From positions 4,092,001 to 4,156,000 of the forward strand of contig OY969771.1 of the NCBI GenBank assembly GCA_963702925.1: a DNA stretch of 64,000 nt, in the 5' to 3' direction. This DNA comes from CAIKMD01 sp963702925. Its GTDB lineage: Bacteria; Pseudomonadota; Alphaproteobacteria; ATCC43930; CGMCC-115725. Positions within the stretch are counted from its first letter, which is position 1. The number at the start of each line of letters is the position of its first letter. This document shows positions 16,661 through 25,055 of this stretch, piece after piece. The position numbers were made by a program, and so were the translations under genes. The notes under the pieces are model-generated. The model saw only the letters and a list, made by a program, of their open reading frames with translations, did not search any database and was not told the DNA's origin.

Positions 16661-16798
16661 GCTTGAAACACCTTCGCTAGCGGCTGCCGCCCCCGAAAGT
16701 TATGGCGGTATTTTTGCGCCCAAAATCTGAGTCGGGAGTCGACGGATACAACAGCCCTTCAAGGCGAAGAAGTCGGCCTTCTAGCGAAGGTTTCAAGC
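16661..16798. repeat. Long-spaced inverted repeat
   Basis: GCTTGAAACACCTTCGCTAG at 16661-16680 matches the reverse complement of CTAGCGAAGGTTTCAAGC at 16781-16798 except for two extra bases. The arms enclose about 100 bases without a gene, just before the gene starting at 16852. It may be the ends of a small non-autonomous element, a structured RNA or a regulatory stem. Confidence 0.5.
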
Positions 16799-16851
16799 TC
16801 CCGGCGCCAGCGCCGCTCGCTGGCCTTCATTATCTCGACGGGAGGCAAATC

Positions 16852-17427
16852 ATGAATGTTCGACAGGAATTGATCGCGGCGCCGCCGCTGGGCGCCGACC
16901 CGATATTTGCGCTGATCAAGAAGCGCGCCGAGCTCGTGGCGGCCGCGTCCGCCGCGGACCGGCGCATGATCGCGGCATTCAAGGCGAAGGCGCCTGACGC
17001 GCGCGTTCTCGAGCAGGCCTTTATGGCGGCCGAAGAGCAGTGGGCCCGGTTAGAGGATGAAATCGCGGAGACGCCCGCAACGACGCTCGCCGGCGCGATC
17101 GCAAAGCTGCAAATCCCGGTCGATCTCTATCGCGACTGCATTCGCAGCGGTATGGGTTCCCTCGATCGGATGGAGCGGCGCGTGGTGGGGGTGATGAACC
17201 ATCTCCAGAGCAGGGAGCCCAAGATCGCGGAAGCGATCGAGCGCTTGGTCCCGGTGGCGAAGTCTTTCGCTCGCCTTGCGCGCGAGCGCGAATTACCAAG
17301 CCATTGCCACCTGGTGTTGGGTGCCCTCAAGGATCTGCGGCGCTTTGCGAGGCGAAACTCGCGCGCTACCGCGCGAGTCGGCCGAGCGACGAGCCGAGAT
17401 GCCCAAGCCAAAATGGCGCGGTGCTGA
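16852..17427 (+). CDS. Hypothetical helical protein of the integrated element
   Basis: A 191-residue protein starting MNVRQELIAAPPLGADPIFALI. A GGGAGG site lies nine bases before the ATG at 16852. The protein is almost wholly alpha-helical, rich in Ala, Glu and Arg, and likely forms a coiled coil (AFMAAEEQWARLEDEIAE). No domain recognised. Similar small helical proteins are frequent in alphaproteobacterial genomic islands. Its 3' end overlaps a convergent gene by about 60 bases. Confidence 0.45.
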   Translation: MNVRQELIAAPPLGADPIFALIKKRAELVAAASAADRRMIAAFKAKAPDARVLEQAFMAAEEQWARLEDEIAETPATTLAGAIAKLQIPVDLYRDCIRSGMGSLDRMERRVVGVMNHLQSREPKIAEAIERLVPVAKSFARLARERELPSHCHLVLGALKDLRRFARRNSRATARVGRATSRDAQAKMARC

Positions 17428-17677
17428 GCGAACGGCCGGCGGCGCGATCATCGTCGAGCGGGAACAGCAGCTCCTCACACATTGGGCCGGTCGCTTCGGC
17501 GCCGTCGCTTGGCGGCAGCCCCGAGACGAGATTGCCGCGCACGACCCAAAGGTTTCGCTCGCGCTCGAGGCGGCAGCTCACCGTGGTAAAGCCGCGTGCT
17601 CGCCAATAGGCAAGGATGATGCGCGCGAGCCGCGCGGCGCCTTTGCTGCTGCAGCGATCCGCTCGGTGCGGGGGCAT
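17366..17677 (-). CDS. Small protein downstream of the tape-measure gene
   Basis: A 103-residue frame starting 14 bases after the tape-measure stop, in the same direction. The core (LARIILAYWRARGFTTVSCRLER, then NLWVVRGNLVSGLPP) resembles a small alphaproteobacterial family with the pattern Y-W-x-x-x-G and V-R-x-x-x-x-x-G-L-P. Function unknown. The C-terminal third, where it overlaps the convergent gene, may be less reliable. Confidence 0.5.
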   Translation of the reverse strand: MPPHRADRCSSKGAARLARIILAYWRARGFTTVSCRLERERNLWVVRGNLVSGLPPSDGAEATGPMCEELLFPLDDDRAAGRSLSTAPFWLGHLGSSLGRLAR

Positions 17678-17691
17678 TGCTCCTCGGCTGG

Positions 17692-20373
17692 TTAGTAGCC
17701 TGGGCGCAGCGACGGATTGCGAGAGAGCTGGGTCATCGTGGCCTTCGCGAAGGTTTGGGCGTATTTGCTCGCGAAGGCGCTGACCGAAGGGCCATCCATC
17801 GCGCTGACGTTAAGCGTCTGGTTGAGCACGATCGGCTGCGCGCCGCCGCTTTGGCTGCCGCCGCTCGAGAAGAAGTCGCGCATCGGGCCGGCGACCGCGG
17901 CGGGCACGATCGATTCCTGCGGGTGGATCACCGACAGCATGGTCTGCGGGACGTCCCACATGCCGCCTTCGGCCGAGGCAAACCCGGCCGCGAGCGCGAA
18001 GGTCTCCGCGCCGACGCCAGGCGCCATCGCCCAGCCGATGAACGGGATGGCGGCAACGGAGGCCATCGCGGCGGCGGCGGCCTCGCCGGCATAAGCAAAT
18101 CCGGCAAGGTGCGCCGCGGCAACAGCCTCGGCCGCGGCGGCGGCCTCTGTGCTGGCTGCCGTCGCTCCCTCGGTGACGTCCGAAGCCGTACGGAGAGCCG
18201 CTTGGGCCGTCGTCGTGGTCGTTTTCGTCGTCTCGAAACCCAGCCATTGAGCGAGCGTTTGCCCGATCTCGCTGATGAGAGATGTGCCTTCTGAAGCGTT
18301 CAGAACCTTCCGCGTGGCGGTGCCGGCCGCCGTCGTGGTGGTCTTTTGATTCTCGAACAGCAAATGCGAGAGGAACCCGCCGGCATCGGTCTTTTGATCG
18401 CTGGCGAGGATGCCGGCATTCACGAAAAGATGATTGGTGAGATATTTGAGGTCGGCGGCGATCTCGCTTTCGATCATGCGGCCGATCGATTGCAAGACCG
18501 AGGTCGACACCTTCTCGCGCCCGCTCAGCACGTTGCTGACGAGGGAGCTTTCCGCGCTCTCGATCTGGTTCACCATGCCTTGCCAGGCGGCGTTCTGATC
18601 CTTGGCCTCTTTTTGCGTATCGAGCGTTTCCTGCTTCGCATAGGCGCCCAGGTCGGCCGAGAGCTTTGCGCGCAACAGCCGGATCTGGTTGTAGACCTCG
18701 GCATATTTCGCGGGCTCGTCCTGCAGCAGCGCGAGCTCCTTCTGCAGCCGCTCCTCGTCGAGCGCCTCTTCCTGGCGCGCGATGTCGGCGAGCATGGCGA
18801 ATTCCTGGTGCGCCGTGATGACGTGCGCGGCCTCTTCCTGGCTCAGGATGCTCTTCTTGGCCTCGAGGTTGAGCTTGGAGATTGCGAGATCGGTGTCGGC
18901 GTTCGATTTCTCGATCGCCTGGCTCTCGGCCTGCTGCGCCTTCTGCAGCGCCGCGGTCGAATCGTTGAAGCTGCGTTGCGCGTCGAGGCGCTGCTGATAG
19001 GTGAGGACCTCGCCGTCCTTCAACTGCTGCCAGACGGCGCGCTCCTGCTCGAGCTTCTGGACGTTGCCGACATTGCTTTGCGCGGCGATCGCCGAAATCT
19101 GCGTGCGCGCGGCCGAGACCGCTTCCGACCCGGCCGCGCGGCCGCGCTCGGCGATCAGCGAAAGACGCTGGTTGTCGATCACCTCGGTATTTTGCCCGAA
19201 GCTCGCGAGCTCCTGCTCGCGCTTGGCGTAGGCCGCGATCTCGTCATTGAGGATTGCGATATTCGAGCGCTGGGTATCGTCCCTGATCTTCTCGAGCTGC
19301 GCCTGGAAGTCGGCGTCCGAGCCAGGCATCTTCGTCTGCGTCGCCGGCGTCTGCGTCGCGGCGGCCATGTCGTCGGCGATCTTCTTCAGCTTCGCATCGT
19401 CGATCTCTTGGATCGCCTGGCCTAAAAGCTCGGCGTCGTTGGCGCCGCCGAGGAGGCCGAGATTGACATTTTCCCAGAAGCTTTTGGCCTCGAGCGCCGA
19501 CTGATCGAATTTAACGTCGGCGATCTTCAAATTCCCAGCGATCTGCTGCAGCAGGATCTTGAAGGCGGCCGATTGATCGCCTTGGTTGAGGGCCGCGTAG
19601 AAGCGGCTCATCGTGTCCGGCGCCGCGCCGAGCGCGCGCAAGGTCTCCTCGCCTTTGCCTTTCAGATCGTTGAAGGCGGCGGCGAGCTCGGCGGCCTTCT
19701 TGGGCCCTTGCTCGCCGAATTCCTGCTGCAGCACGGGAACGAGATCGAGCAGCTCGCTTTTCAGCTGATCGGTGGCATAGCGGATGCCGCCGAAGGCCTG
19801 CACATAGGCGCTGGCCGCTTTCTGGCTGACGCCGGGCATATCGGCGACTTGCTCGACCCAGGCATTGACCTGTGCGGCGTTCTCCGCGATGCCCTGGAAG
19901 GCGAAGGCGCCGCGCGCCTGCTCGGCCGCTTCCGCGGCTTCCTTCTCGTGGAGCGCGAGCTCGACCAGCCCGGCGCCCAAGGCGGTGACGCCGGCGACGG
20001 CGCCGATGCCGGCAATGCCGAGCTCAGCGAAGCTGTGGCCGAGGATCGCGAAGGCGCCGGGCAGCGCGCCGACATTGCCTGAAAGCAGATCATGGACCGC
20101 GGCGTTGATCTCGCGGATCCCGCGGACATTGACGCCGGCCTTCTCGAGGCTGCCGGAAAGCGCGTCGACCTTCGAGCGCGCCTGGATCGCGCCCTCGGAG
20201 GCCTTCAGCAGATCGGCGCTCATCGCCGCGCCCAGGCCGCTGGTGGTCTGGTCCTTCGCCGCCGCGCGCAGCTCGGCGTTGAAGCTGCTCAGCTCGGCGC
20301 GCGCGATCGCGAGCTTCGCCTGCAGCTCGACGACGTCGGCCGAGATTTTGACGGTGAGAGAGGGGTCGGACAT
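17692..20373 (-). CDS. Phage tail tape measure protein
   Basis: An 893-residue protein: long Ala/Gln/Glu-rich helices and coiled coils (about 200-620), a hydrophobic stretch around 120-145 (GIAGIGAVAGVTALGAGLVEL), an Ala-rich segment near 760-800, then the usual C-terminus WDVPQTMLSVIHPQESIVPAAVAGPM. The VIHPQESIVP motif is a hallmark of tape-measure C-termini in siphovirus-like phages. In tails it sets tube length and helps DNA entry. The length corresponds to a tail of about 130 nm by the usual 1.5 angstrom per residue, if functional. No tail tube or chaperone genes are nearby. Confidence 0.85.
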   Translation of the reverse strand: MSDPSLTVKISADVVELQAKLAIARAELSSFNAELRAAAKDQTTSGLGAAMSADLLKASEGAIQARSKVDALSGSLEKAGVNVRGIREINAAVHDLLSGNVGALPGAFAILGHSFAELGIAGIGAVAGVTALGAGLVELALHEKEAAEAAEQARGAFAFQGIAENAAQVNAWVEQVADMPGVSQKAASAYVQAFGGIRYATDQLKSELLDLVPVLQQEFGEQGPKKAAELAAAFNDLKGKGEETLRALGAAPDTMSRFYAALNQGDQSAAFKILLQQIAGNLKIADVKFDQSALEAKSFWENVNLGLLGGANDAELLGQAIQEIDDAKLKKIADDMAAATQTPATQTKMPGSDADFQAQLEKIRDDTQRSNIAILNDEIAAYAKREQELASFGQNTEVIDNQRLSLIAERGRAAGSEAVSAARTQISAIAAQSNVGNVQKLEQERAVWQQLKDGEVLTYQQRLDAQRSFNDSTAALQKAQQAESQAIEKSNADTDLAISKLNLEAKKSILSQEEAAHVITAHQEFAMLADIARQEEALDEERLQKELALLQDEPAKYAEVYNQIRLLRAKLSADLGAYAKQETLDTQKEAKDQNAAWQGMVNQIESAESSLVSNVLSGREKVSTSVLQSIGRMIESEIAADLKYLTNHLFVNAGILASDQKTDAGGFLSHLLFENQKTTTTAAGTATRKVLNASEGTSLISEIGQTLAQWLGFETTKTTTTTAQAALRTASDVTEGATAASTEAAAAAEAVAAAHLAGFAYAGEAAAAAMASVAAIPFIGWAMAPGVGAETFALAAGFASAEGGMWDVPQTMLSVIHPQESIVPAAVAGPMRDFFSSGGSQSGGAQPIVLNQTLNVSAMDGPSVSAFASKYAQTFAKATMTQLSRNPSLRPGY

Positions 20374-20539
20374 TAGAGCCTCATCTTGACCTGCATCACG
20401 CCGGACAGCTCGCTATAGGCGAGCGGGCCGGGAAGTTGCCAGGCCGCGCCCGTGAATGGTGCACAGGCCGCCGGCGGTCGCTGTTCTTCACGGTCACCTG
20501 CGACTGGACCTCGCGCGGGAAGCAAAAAGCCGCGCAATT
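20373..20539 (-). pseudogene. Remnant frame between the 55-residue protein and the tape measure
   Basis: An open frame without a convincing start ends PFTGAAWQLPGPLAYSELSGVMQVKMRL and its TAA overlaps the ATG of the tape-measure gene (TAATG). The coupling and regular C-terminus suggest the tail end of a deleted structural gene; upstream the sequence reads as fragments in several frames. It may mark the deletion that removed the connector and tail genes. Confidence 0.3.
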
Positions 20540-20707
20540 TTACTGCAGCCGCTCCTCCGCGATTTTCCACTGCGCGGCGGCGATCTTGCGCATATTGGCA
20601 TCGCGATGAACCTTGCACTCGAGCGGGTTTTTCATTCCGCACCGCGCCCCTTCCTTCCGCGCGCAATTTCCGATCGGACCGCAGTTCTTCGACTGTGTGC
20701 GTTCCAT
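20540..20707 (-). CDS. 55-residue Cys-rich protein coupled to the capsid gene
   Basis: This short frame begins one base after the capsid stop (TGACATG) and codes 55 residues: MERTQSKNCGPIGNCARKEG followed by ARCGMKNPLECKVHRDANMR and a helical tail. Four Cys (C9, C15, C23, C31) and a nearby His could bind zinc. Translational coupling to the capsid gene and a clean coding pattern support it. Function unknown. Confidence 0.55.
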   Translation of the reverse strand: MERTQSKNCGPIGNCARKEGARCGMKNPLECKVHRDANMRKIAAAQWKIAEERLQ

Positions 20708-20708
20708 G

Positions 20709-21767
20709 TCAGGCCGTTCCTAAAAGTGCGGCGATCGGTGCGTTCGTTGCCGCGTCGCCTGTCGAGTGATTGATAATGTCCATGCGCTCCGTGCCCCTTA
20801 TCAGCACCTGGTCGGCGTCCAGCGCGGTCTGATAGCTCGCGGCGACCGCCATGGGCCGGGCCTCGACCAGGACCGAGCTCATCGACAAGTCGCCGAAGTA
20901 AATCATCGGCTTTCCGATCATCGAAGAAGAGCCGTCGAGCAACTTGGCCGAGAATTCGATGGGGAAGCCGAGATAGTTGGCGATGAGCTCGCCGTTCGGG
21001 CCCAACCTCGTCACGAGGCCGCCGCCGATCGCCGAGAGTCGCGCGAAGCAGGCAAAGGCCTTCGGGTGTACAAACCATCGCGCGCCAGCGATCGCGGCGC
21101 CCATGACGGCGCCAACGAGATTCGCGATATCGGTCGTGTCGATCGCGATGAACGTGTTATGGGCGCTCGCCGCTGCGACGGCGGATTTGAAGCCGCTCGT
21201 GCACTTGTTGGCGAGCCCCGTGATGCCGGCATAGGTCGAGGTGCCATCGCCGTTGAACGCGGCGTCATCCTCGGTCGCGGCAAAGGCATAAGCGATTTCG
21301 ATTGCGAGAAACTCGGCGAGATCGGGTGCGGAATCTTCAAACAGCTCGGCGCTCCCGCGCGCGAGGATTGCGAGCTTCTTGGCTGATGCGTCGAGCGCGT
21401 CGAGAGTAAATGAACTCTCGGGAATCTTTGCGTTTTCGGCAACCCAATTGGCGGTCACACCGCCGGTGCGACGCGGGCGCACTTGATTGCCCGACTTTGC
21501 CGCCCGGCACCCGCACCCGCTCCGGAAGGCACCCACCAGCTCGCGAATGGCCACGACGGCATTGTCGAAATCCTCGGGAACGAGGAAGCCGCCGACGGTA
21601 TTGACGCCTTCGCCGGCCGCTTTTTCGATCGCAATCCCACGCGCCACCATCCAGTCTCGCGACGCGCTTACGCCCACAAGTGCTTTCAGAAAGTGACCGC
21701 ACCGCTCGGCGCGCTGCTCGGCGTCGCGACCGACGAACGCGCGGACATTTTTTCGATCAATCAACAT
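20709..21767 (-). CDS. HK97-type phage major capsid protein
   Basis: A 352-residue protein of the HK97 capsid family. Recognisable stretches are TVGGFLVPEDFDNAVVAIRELVGAFR, RRTGGVTANWVAENAKIPES, the A-domain and P-domain region (ELFEDSAPDLAEFLAIEIAYAFAATEDDAAFNGDGTSTYAGITG) and the C-terminal strands (GDLSMSSVLVEARPMAVAASYQTALDADQVLIRG). The N-terminal scaffold (delta) region is short, about 45 residues, and no prohead protease gene is adjacent. The start at 21767 has GGTGAG upstream and overlaps the preceding gene by 11 bases. Confidence 0.86.
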   Translation of the reverse strand: MLIDRKNVRAFVGRDAEQRAERCGHFLKALVGVSASRDWMVARGIAIEKAAGEGVNTVGGFLVPEDFDNAVVAIRELVGAFRSGCGCRAAKSGNQVRPRRTGGVTANWVAENAKIPESSFTLDALDASAKKLAILARGSAELFEDSAPDLAEFLAIEIAYAFAATEDDAAFNGDGTSTYAGITGLANKCTSGFKSAVAAASAHNTFIAIDTTDIANLVGAVMGAAIAGARWFVHPKAFACFARLSAIGGGLVTRLGPNGELIANYLGFPIEFSAKLLDGSSSMIGKPMIYFGDLSMSSVLVEARPMAVAASYQTALDADQVLIRGTERMDIINHSTGDAATNAPIAALLGTA

Positions 21768-22401
21768 TTCTCACCTTCTCGATTTCGGCCTTCGTGACGA
21801 TCCCGGCGCCGATCGCGGCGTGGGTCAGCGCTTTGAACGGCAACCCATCCCAGTAGACATCAACGAAGATCGTCTGCTCGCCGATGAAATTCGAGATCGG
21901 CAATTCTTCGGGGATGGTCGCCGCCTGTTCGACCGATCGTTTCATCTCAGCCGCTCGTTGCTCCAACGCTTCGAGCCGATGGGCGCCGAGGATGAATTCA
22001 CGCGCGATCGCTCGCCACTTGTCGCCGTTCTCCTCAAGCCACTCAGCCGCGGCCGCGACACGCGCGGGGAATTCTTCTTTCCGTAGCTCAGCGATGACGA
22101 GATCGATCGCATCGCGTTCGACGAAGAGCTTCTCTTCTGTTGCCGGCTCCGGCGGCAGCTTCAGCGCGTCAGGCGCATGTCCGTTCATCAAAGCGACGGC
22201 GCGCGCACGCACCATTTTTTCCCGCTCGGGGATTACGATAGCGCCGGGCGCACCGGCGAGACGGCTGGCCTGGTAGTGGGCAGCCAGCTGCTTGGTGATC
22301 TCGTCGCGCTTCCTTTGGTGTTCGCTGACCATCCGCGTGATCTCCGAGAGGGCCAGCCTCTCGACTTCGCCAGATGGGCGTGTGCTCTTTCTCGCTTGCA
22401 T
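21757..22401 (-). CDS. Hypothetical phage protein ahead of the capsid gene
   Basis: A 214-residue, mostly helical protein (MQARKSTRPSGEVERLALSE) with long charged helices, one region likely to form a coiled coil (about 130-175), and a C-terminal beta-containing stretch (TIFVDVYWDGLPFKALTHAAI). It overlaps the capsid gene by 11 bases. Its place upstream of the capsid suggests a scaffold or head-associated role, but no family match is evident. Confidence 0.5.
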   Translation of the reverse strand: MQARKSTRPSGEVERLALSEITRMVSEHQRKRDEITKQLAAHYQASRLAGAPGAIVIPEREKMVRARAVALMNGHAPDALKLPPEPATEEKLFVERDAIDLVIAELRKEEFPARVAAAAEWLEENGDKWRAIAREFILGAHRLEALEQRAAEMKRSVEQAATIPEELPISNFIGEQTIFVDVYWDGLPFKALTHAAIGAGIVTKAEIEKVRNVD

Positions 22402-22410
22402 GACTCGATC

Positions 22411-22770
22411 CTATGGCTCGGTTTTCTCGGAAGCGGACAAGTGTCCGTTTTTTCTCACGCGCGGACGCCAGCGCCGGAACTTGCGCTCGAGCCGGTGAAT
22501 CTCGCATGGGTCGCTCGGGTCGACCGCGACGCGGCGGGCGAGGATTGAGACCGCATGGCAGCCGTGACGGCGTGTGAGGGCGTCCAGCGCGGCACGCTGT
22601 TCGGCGACTGTCAGCTGGGTGCGCTCTTCGCCGCCAGCATGCTCGATGGCATCCAAGACCGCCTCGGTCGCGGCCTTGCATTTTAGGGCGTCGACGCCGA
22701 TCGCGCGGATCGCTGCCGCTATGGCGGAACGCAGGCGCTCTTCGGCTCGTATCCGGGCGCTATCGACCAC
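22411..22770 (-). CDS. Hypothetical protein, first gene of the structural block
   Basis: A 119-residue helical, Arg/Ala-rich protein starting at a GTG (MVDSARIRAEERLRSAIAAA). The C-terminus (RLERKFRRWRPRVRKN) is strongly basic, so nucleic acid binding is possible. It ends nine bases before the next gene and starts the leftward operon. The intergenic region 22771-23039, AT-rich near 22980-23030, probably carries divergent promoters. Confidence 0.45.
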   Translation of the reverse strand: MVDSARIRAEERLRSAIAAAIRAIGVDALKCKAATEAVLDAIEHAGGEERTQLTVAEQRAALDALTRRHGCHAVSILARRVAVDPSDPCEIHRLERKFRRWRPRVRKNGHLSASEKTEP

Positions 22771-23039
22771 CAGCGCCCCCTAGGCACCCACCAGCGCGGC
22801 GCGGGCGGCACATGCTCCCGTGCGGCGCCCCCCGCGCCTCAGCGCGTCCTCCGGCGCCCTACGGGCGAGCCGGTCGCGCCGATCGAAGGGCTGTCCGGCA
22901 CCAAAAGGCCTTCCAGCCGAGCATTCCGAGCTTTTGCAGGCCCTCAACATCATGCGAAGGCCGTTGTCGGGCTGAAAAAGTTAAGAAAAGCGCAATTTCA
23001 GGTGTAAAATATGCCGATTCGCAAGGTCAAGGCGCCATT

Positions 23040-23459
23040 ATGGGAAGACCGCGGCTCGGATTAGGCTTCGAGGGCACGCTATACCGCCCGCAACTCGGGC
23101 CCGCGGACCTGCCGGACCTGGCTTATTCGCCGCCCGCCGTCATTTTCGAGGGCCTGGTCGCCGCGGCCGGCCGCTACGAGCTGGCGATCTACCCGCTGCG
23201 GCCCGCCCCGCGCCTGCCCAGCGCCATCCGCGGCTGGCTCCTCACCCAGCTCGAGCGGCATTTCGAGACGCAGGGCCACCGCCAGCCCTTCAAAATCGCG
23301 CTCACGCTGATTGACCAGATCGACATCGTGCACGACCGTTCCGTGGTCGAGGTCGACCTCGCGATCGACGCCGGCGGCTTTCCCCGCGCCGAGGATCTCA
23401 ACGGCCTCGCCGCGCTGTTCGAGACGATCGGCGCGCCGGCGCCGATTGAAGCTTCCTGA
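23040..23459 (+). CDS. Hypothetical protein of the integrated element
   Basis: A 139-residue protein starting MGRPRLGLGFEGTLYRPQLG. I chose the ATG at 23040; the frame is open upstream, but that part is Pro/Arg-rich and unlike protein. The sequence looks like a real soluble alpha/beta fold (AIRGWLLTQLERHFETQGH, KIALTLIDQIDIVHDRSVVEVDLAID). No family recognised. The next gene follows in the same direction after 17 bases. Confidence 0.45.
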   Translation: MGRPRLGLGFEGTLYRPQLGPADLPDLAYSPPAVIFEGLVAAAGRYELAIYPLRPAPRLPSAIRGWLLTQLERHFETQGHRQPFKIALTLIDQIDIVHDRSVVEVDLAIDAGGFPRAEDLNGLAALFETIGAPAPIEAS

Positions 23460-23476
23460 CCCTCCCGAGAGACGCC

Positions 23477-24295
23477 GTGACGAACGAGATCAAGCGCGTG
23501 ACGCTCAAGGAGATGTTGCGCTGGGCGTACAACCGCCAGCAGGTCGACAGCCTCACCGGCAAGACGCTCGACGCGGCCAAAGACGAGCTGCTGCCCTTCG
23601 TCCCTCTTCGCTCGAGCGACGGCGCGGCGGCGATCCTCGCGCGCAGCAAGCTCGGCGCGGCGATCGACTGCAGCGGCTCCAATCGGTTCGCGCGCAATGA
23701 GGTGCACCCCGACGCCGAGGCCTTGCACGACGCGGTGCTGAGCTTGGGTGCGATCGACGCACGGCTCGTCGTGGAGTTTGGACATACAGGGCGCTTCCCG
23801 GAGCCGACGGCCGCGATTGCGCGGCCGCGGCCGTTTATCCAAGCGATCGAAAGCGGCGGAGGCGGCACGACAGCGCGCCAGAGAGAGCGGCCGGCGCGCG
23901 CGCATGCGAACGGTTCCGCGCTTGCGGTTGGTCAGATCGAAAGCTGGGCCGTCGAGGGCGAAGCGCCGGCGCCGCGGCCGCGCGATCGCTGCGGGCGCGG
24001 CGTGTTCCAAGGCGAGGTGACGTTCTTCAGCGTCGCCGTCGCCGAGACCATCCGCGAGCGCGTGCCGATCTTCGTCGGCGCGGGCCGCGGCAAAATGAAG
24101 CTCTCGCATTACGAGGAAACCGTCACCGAGGTCGAATATTGCCCGATCGATTGGTGGCCGGATCTCGCTTGGGTGCAAGCCGTGAACGGCATCGCCGAGC
24201 ATTGGGAGCGCGTGCTCGCCAAGCTCAGGCACGAGCTCGCGCCCGTCGAGTTCCGAAACCACGTCATCGCGGATCTGTGTGAGCTCGCATCTTAA
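23477..24295 (+). CDS. Hypothetical protein of the integrated element
   Basis: A 272-residue protein starting at a GTG (MTNEIKRVTLKEMLRWAYNRQQVDSL). Two structured halves (1-120 and 175-272) flank a disordered Arg/Gly-rich linker (about 125-175). The C-terminal half has regular Trp-rich motifs (CPIDWWPDLAWVQAVNGIAEHWERVL). No known domain. It is probably co-transcribed with the gene upstream. The linker codon use is unusually GC-rich. Confidence 0.45.
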   Translation: MTNEIKRVTLKEMLRWAYNRQQVDSLTGKTLDAAKDELLPFVPLRSSDGAAAILARSKLGAAIDCSGSNRFARNEVHPDAEALHDAVLSLGAIDARLVVEFGHTGRFPEPTAAIARPRPFIQAIESGGGGTTARQRERPARAHANGSALAVGQIESWAVEGEAPAPRPRDRCGRGVFQGEVTFFSVAVAETIRERVPIFVGAGRGKMKLSHYEETVTEVEYCPIDWWPDLAWVQAVNGIAEHWERVLAKLRHELAPVEFRNHVIADLCELAS

Positions 24296-24640
24296 CAGCT
24301 TTAACAGGCGCTAGGCCGGCGCGGCCGCCGACGCCAGGCGAAAAAAAAGCCGCGATCACGCCCTTTCGCGTTCGAGTCAACGAGATAGGCCTCGGCACAG
24401 CGACGCCGCTTTTGTTGCCCGGCATTAACAGGGCGCCGTCACGCCTGTTGCGTACGATCGGGCTTTTTTCACGCGCCGCGCCCAAAAAATTTTCTGCGCA
24501 TGGGCACCAAGGCGGTTAGCCGCGGGGTCGGGCGCGGCATCCTAAACCCCCATCCCCCCACCGCCAATTTTCACGCCGCGCACGCTCTCGGCGCGCGCGG
24601 CGGCGCTCAACTATAGTACGGCAGTGCCGGAGGACGCCTC
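24296..24640. other. Intergenic region upstream of the toxin-antitoxin pair
   Basis: There are 345 bases with no gene I can support. It holds a short palindrome CGGCA-G-TGCCG at 24619-24629, which shares its core with the operator inside the downstream promoter and may be a second repressor site. Confidence 0.4.
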
Positions 24641-24669
24641 TTGACAGTGATACGGCATTGCCGTATATG
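24641..24669 (+). promoter_or_regulatory. Promoter with embedded operator of the toxin-antitoxin operon
   Basis: TTGACA (24641-24646) and TATATG (24664-24669) are spaced by 17 bases. Between them and across the -10 box lies the palindrome ATACGGCAT/TGCCGTAT (24650-24666), arms of eight bases around one centre base. A HigA-type antitoxin bound there would block RNA polymerase. The predicted start of transcription is next to the ATG at 24678. Confidence 0.65.
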
Positions 24670-24677
24670 TGCCCGGC

Positions 24678-25016
24678 ATGGCAAGAGCCTTGGTCACCGT
24701 CGTCGAAACCGGACCTTATCTGGCAGATGCCGAGCGGCTGCTGACTTCGGACGAGCGGGAGCACGTCGTCAATATGCTCGCGGCCGACCCCGAATGCGGT
24801 GACATTATTCGCGGCGGTGGTGGTGTTCGCAAGGTACGTGTCGGGTTTGAGGGGCGTGGAAAGCGTGGTGGAGCGCGCGTGATCTATTTCTTCTGTAGTG
24901 ACAAGAAGCCCATCTACCTGTTCGCGATCTTCGCCAAGAATCAGAAGGCCGACCTCGCGGCCGACGAGCTCAAGGCGCTCGCCAGAATATGTAAACAGAT
25001 TGCCCGGTCGGGGTGA
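24678..25016 (+). CDS. HigB/RelE-type toxin
   Basis: A 112-residue protein of the RelE superfamily, HigB2-like branch. Regions FLTSDEREHVVNMLAADPECGD-like (here LLTSDEREHVVNML), GGGVRKVRVGFEGRGKRGGARVIYFFCSDKKPIYLFAIFAKNQKADL and the final helix match that family; the basic GKRGGAR loop and FAKN..K strand are typical. Such toxins cut mRNA on ribosomes. I chose the ATG at 24678, not the GTG at 24669, because the promoter -10 box overlaps the GTG. Toxin-first order with an XRE antitoxin behind is the HigBA arrangement. Confidence 0.82.
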   Translation: MARALVTVVETGPYLADAERLLTSDEREHVVNMLAADPECGDIIRGGGGVRKVRVGFEGRGKRGGARVIYFFCSDKKPIYLFAIFAKNQKADLAADELKALARICKQIARSG

Positions 25017-25055
25017 CGCGCCGAGCGAGCGACCAATTCAGAATCAGAGAATGGA

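Noticed and set aside
24264..24485. 73-codon minus-strand frame upstream of the toxin gene
   Set aside because: No ribosome-binding site, no protein-like pattern, and it overlaps the end of a better-supported gene.
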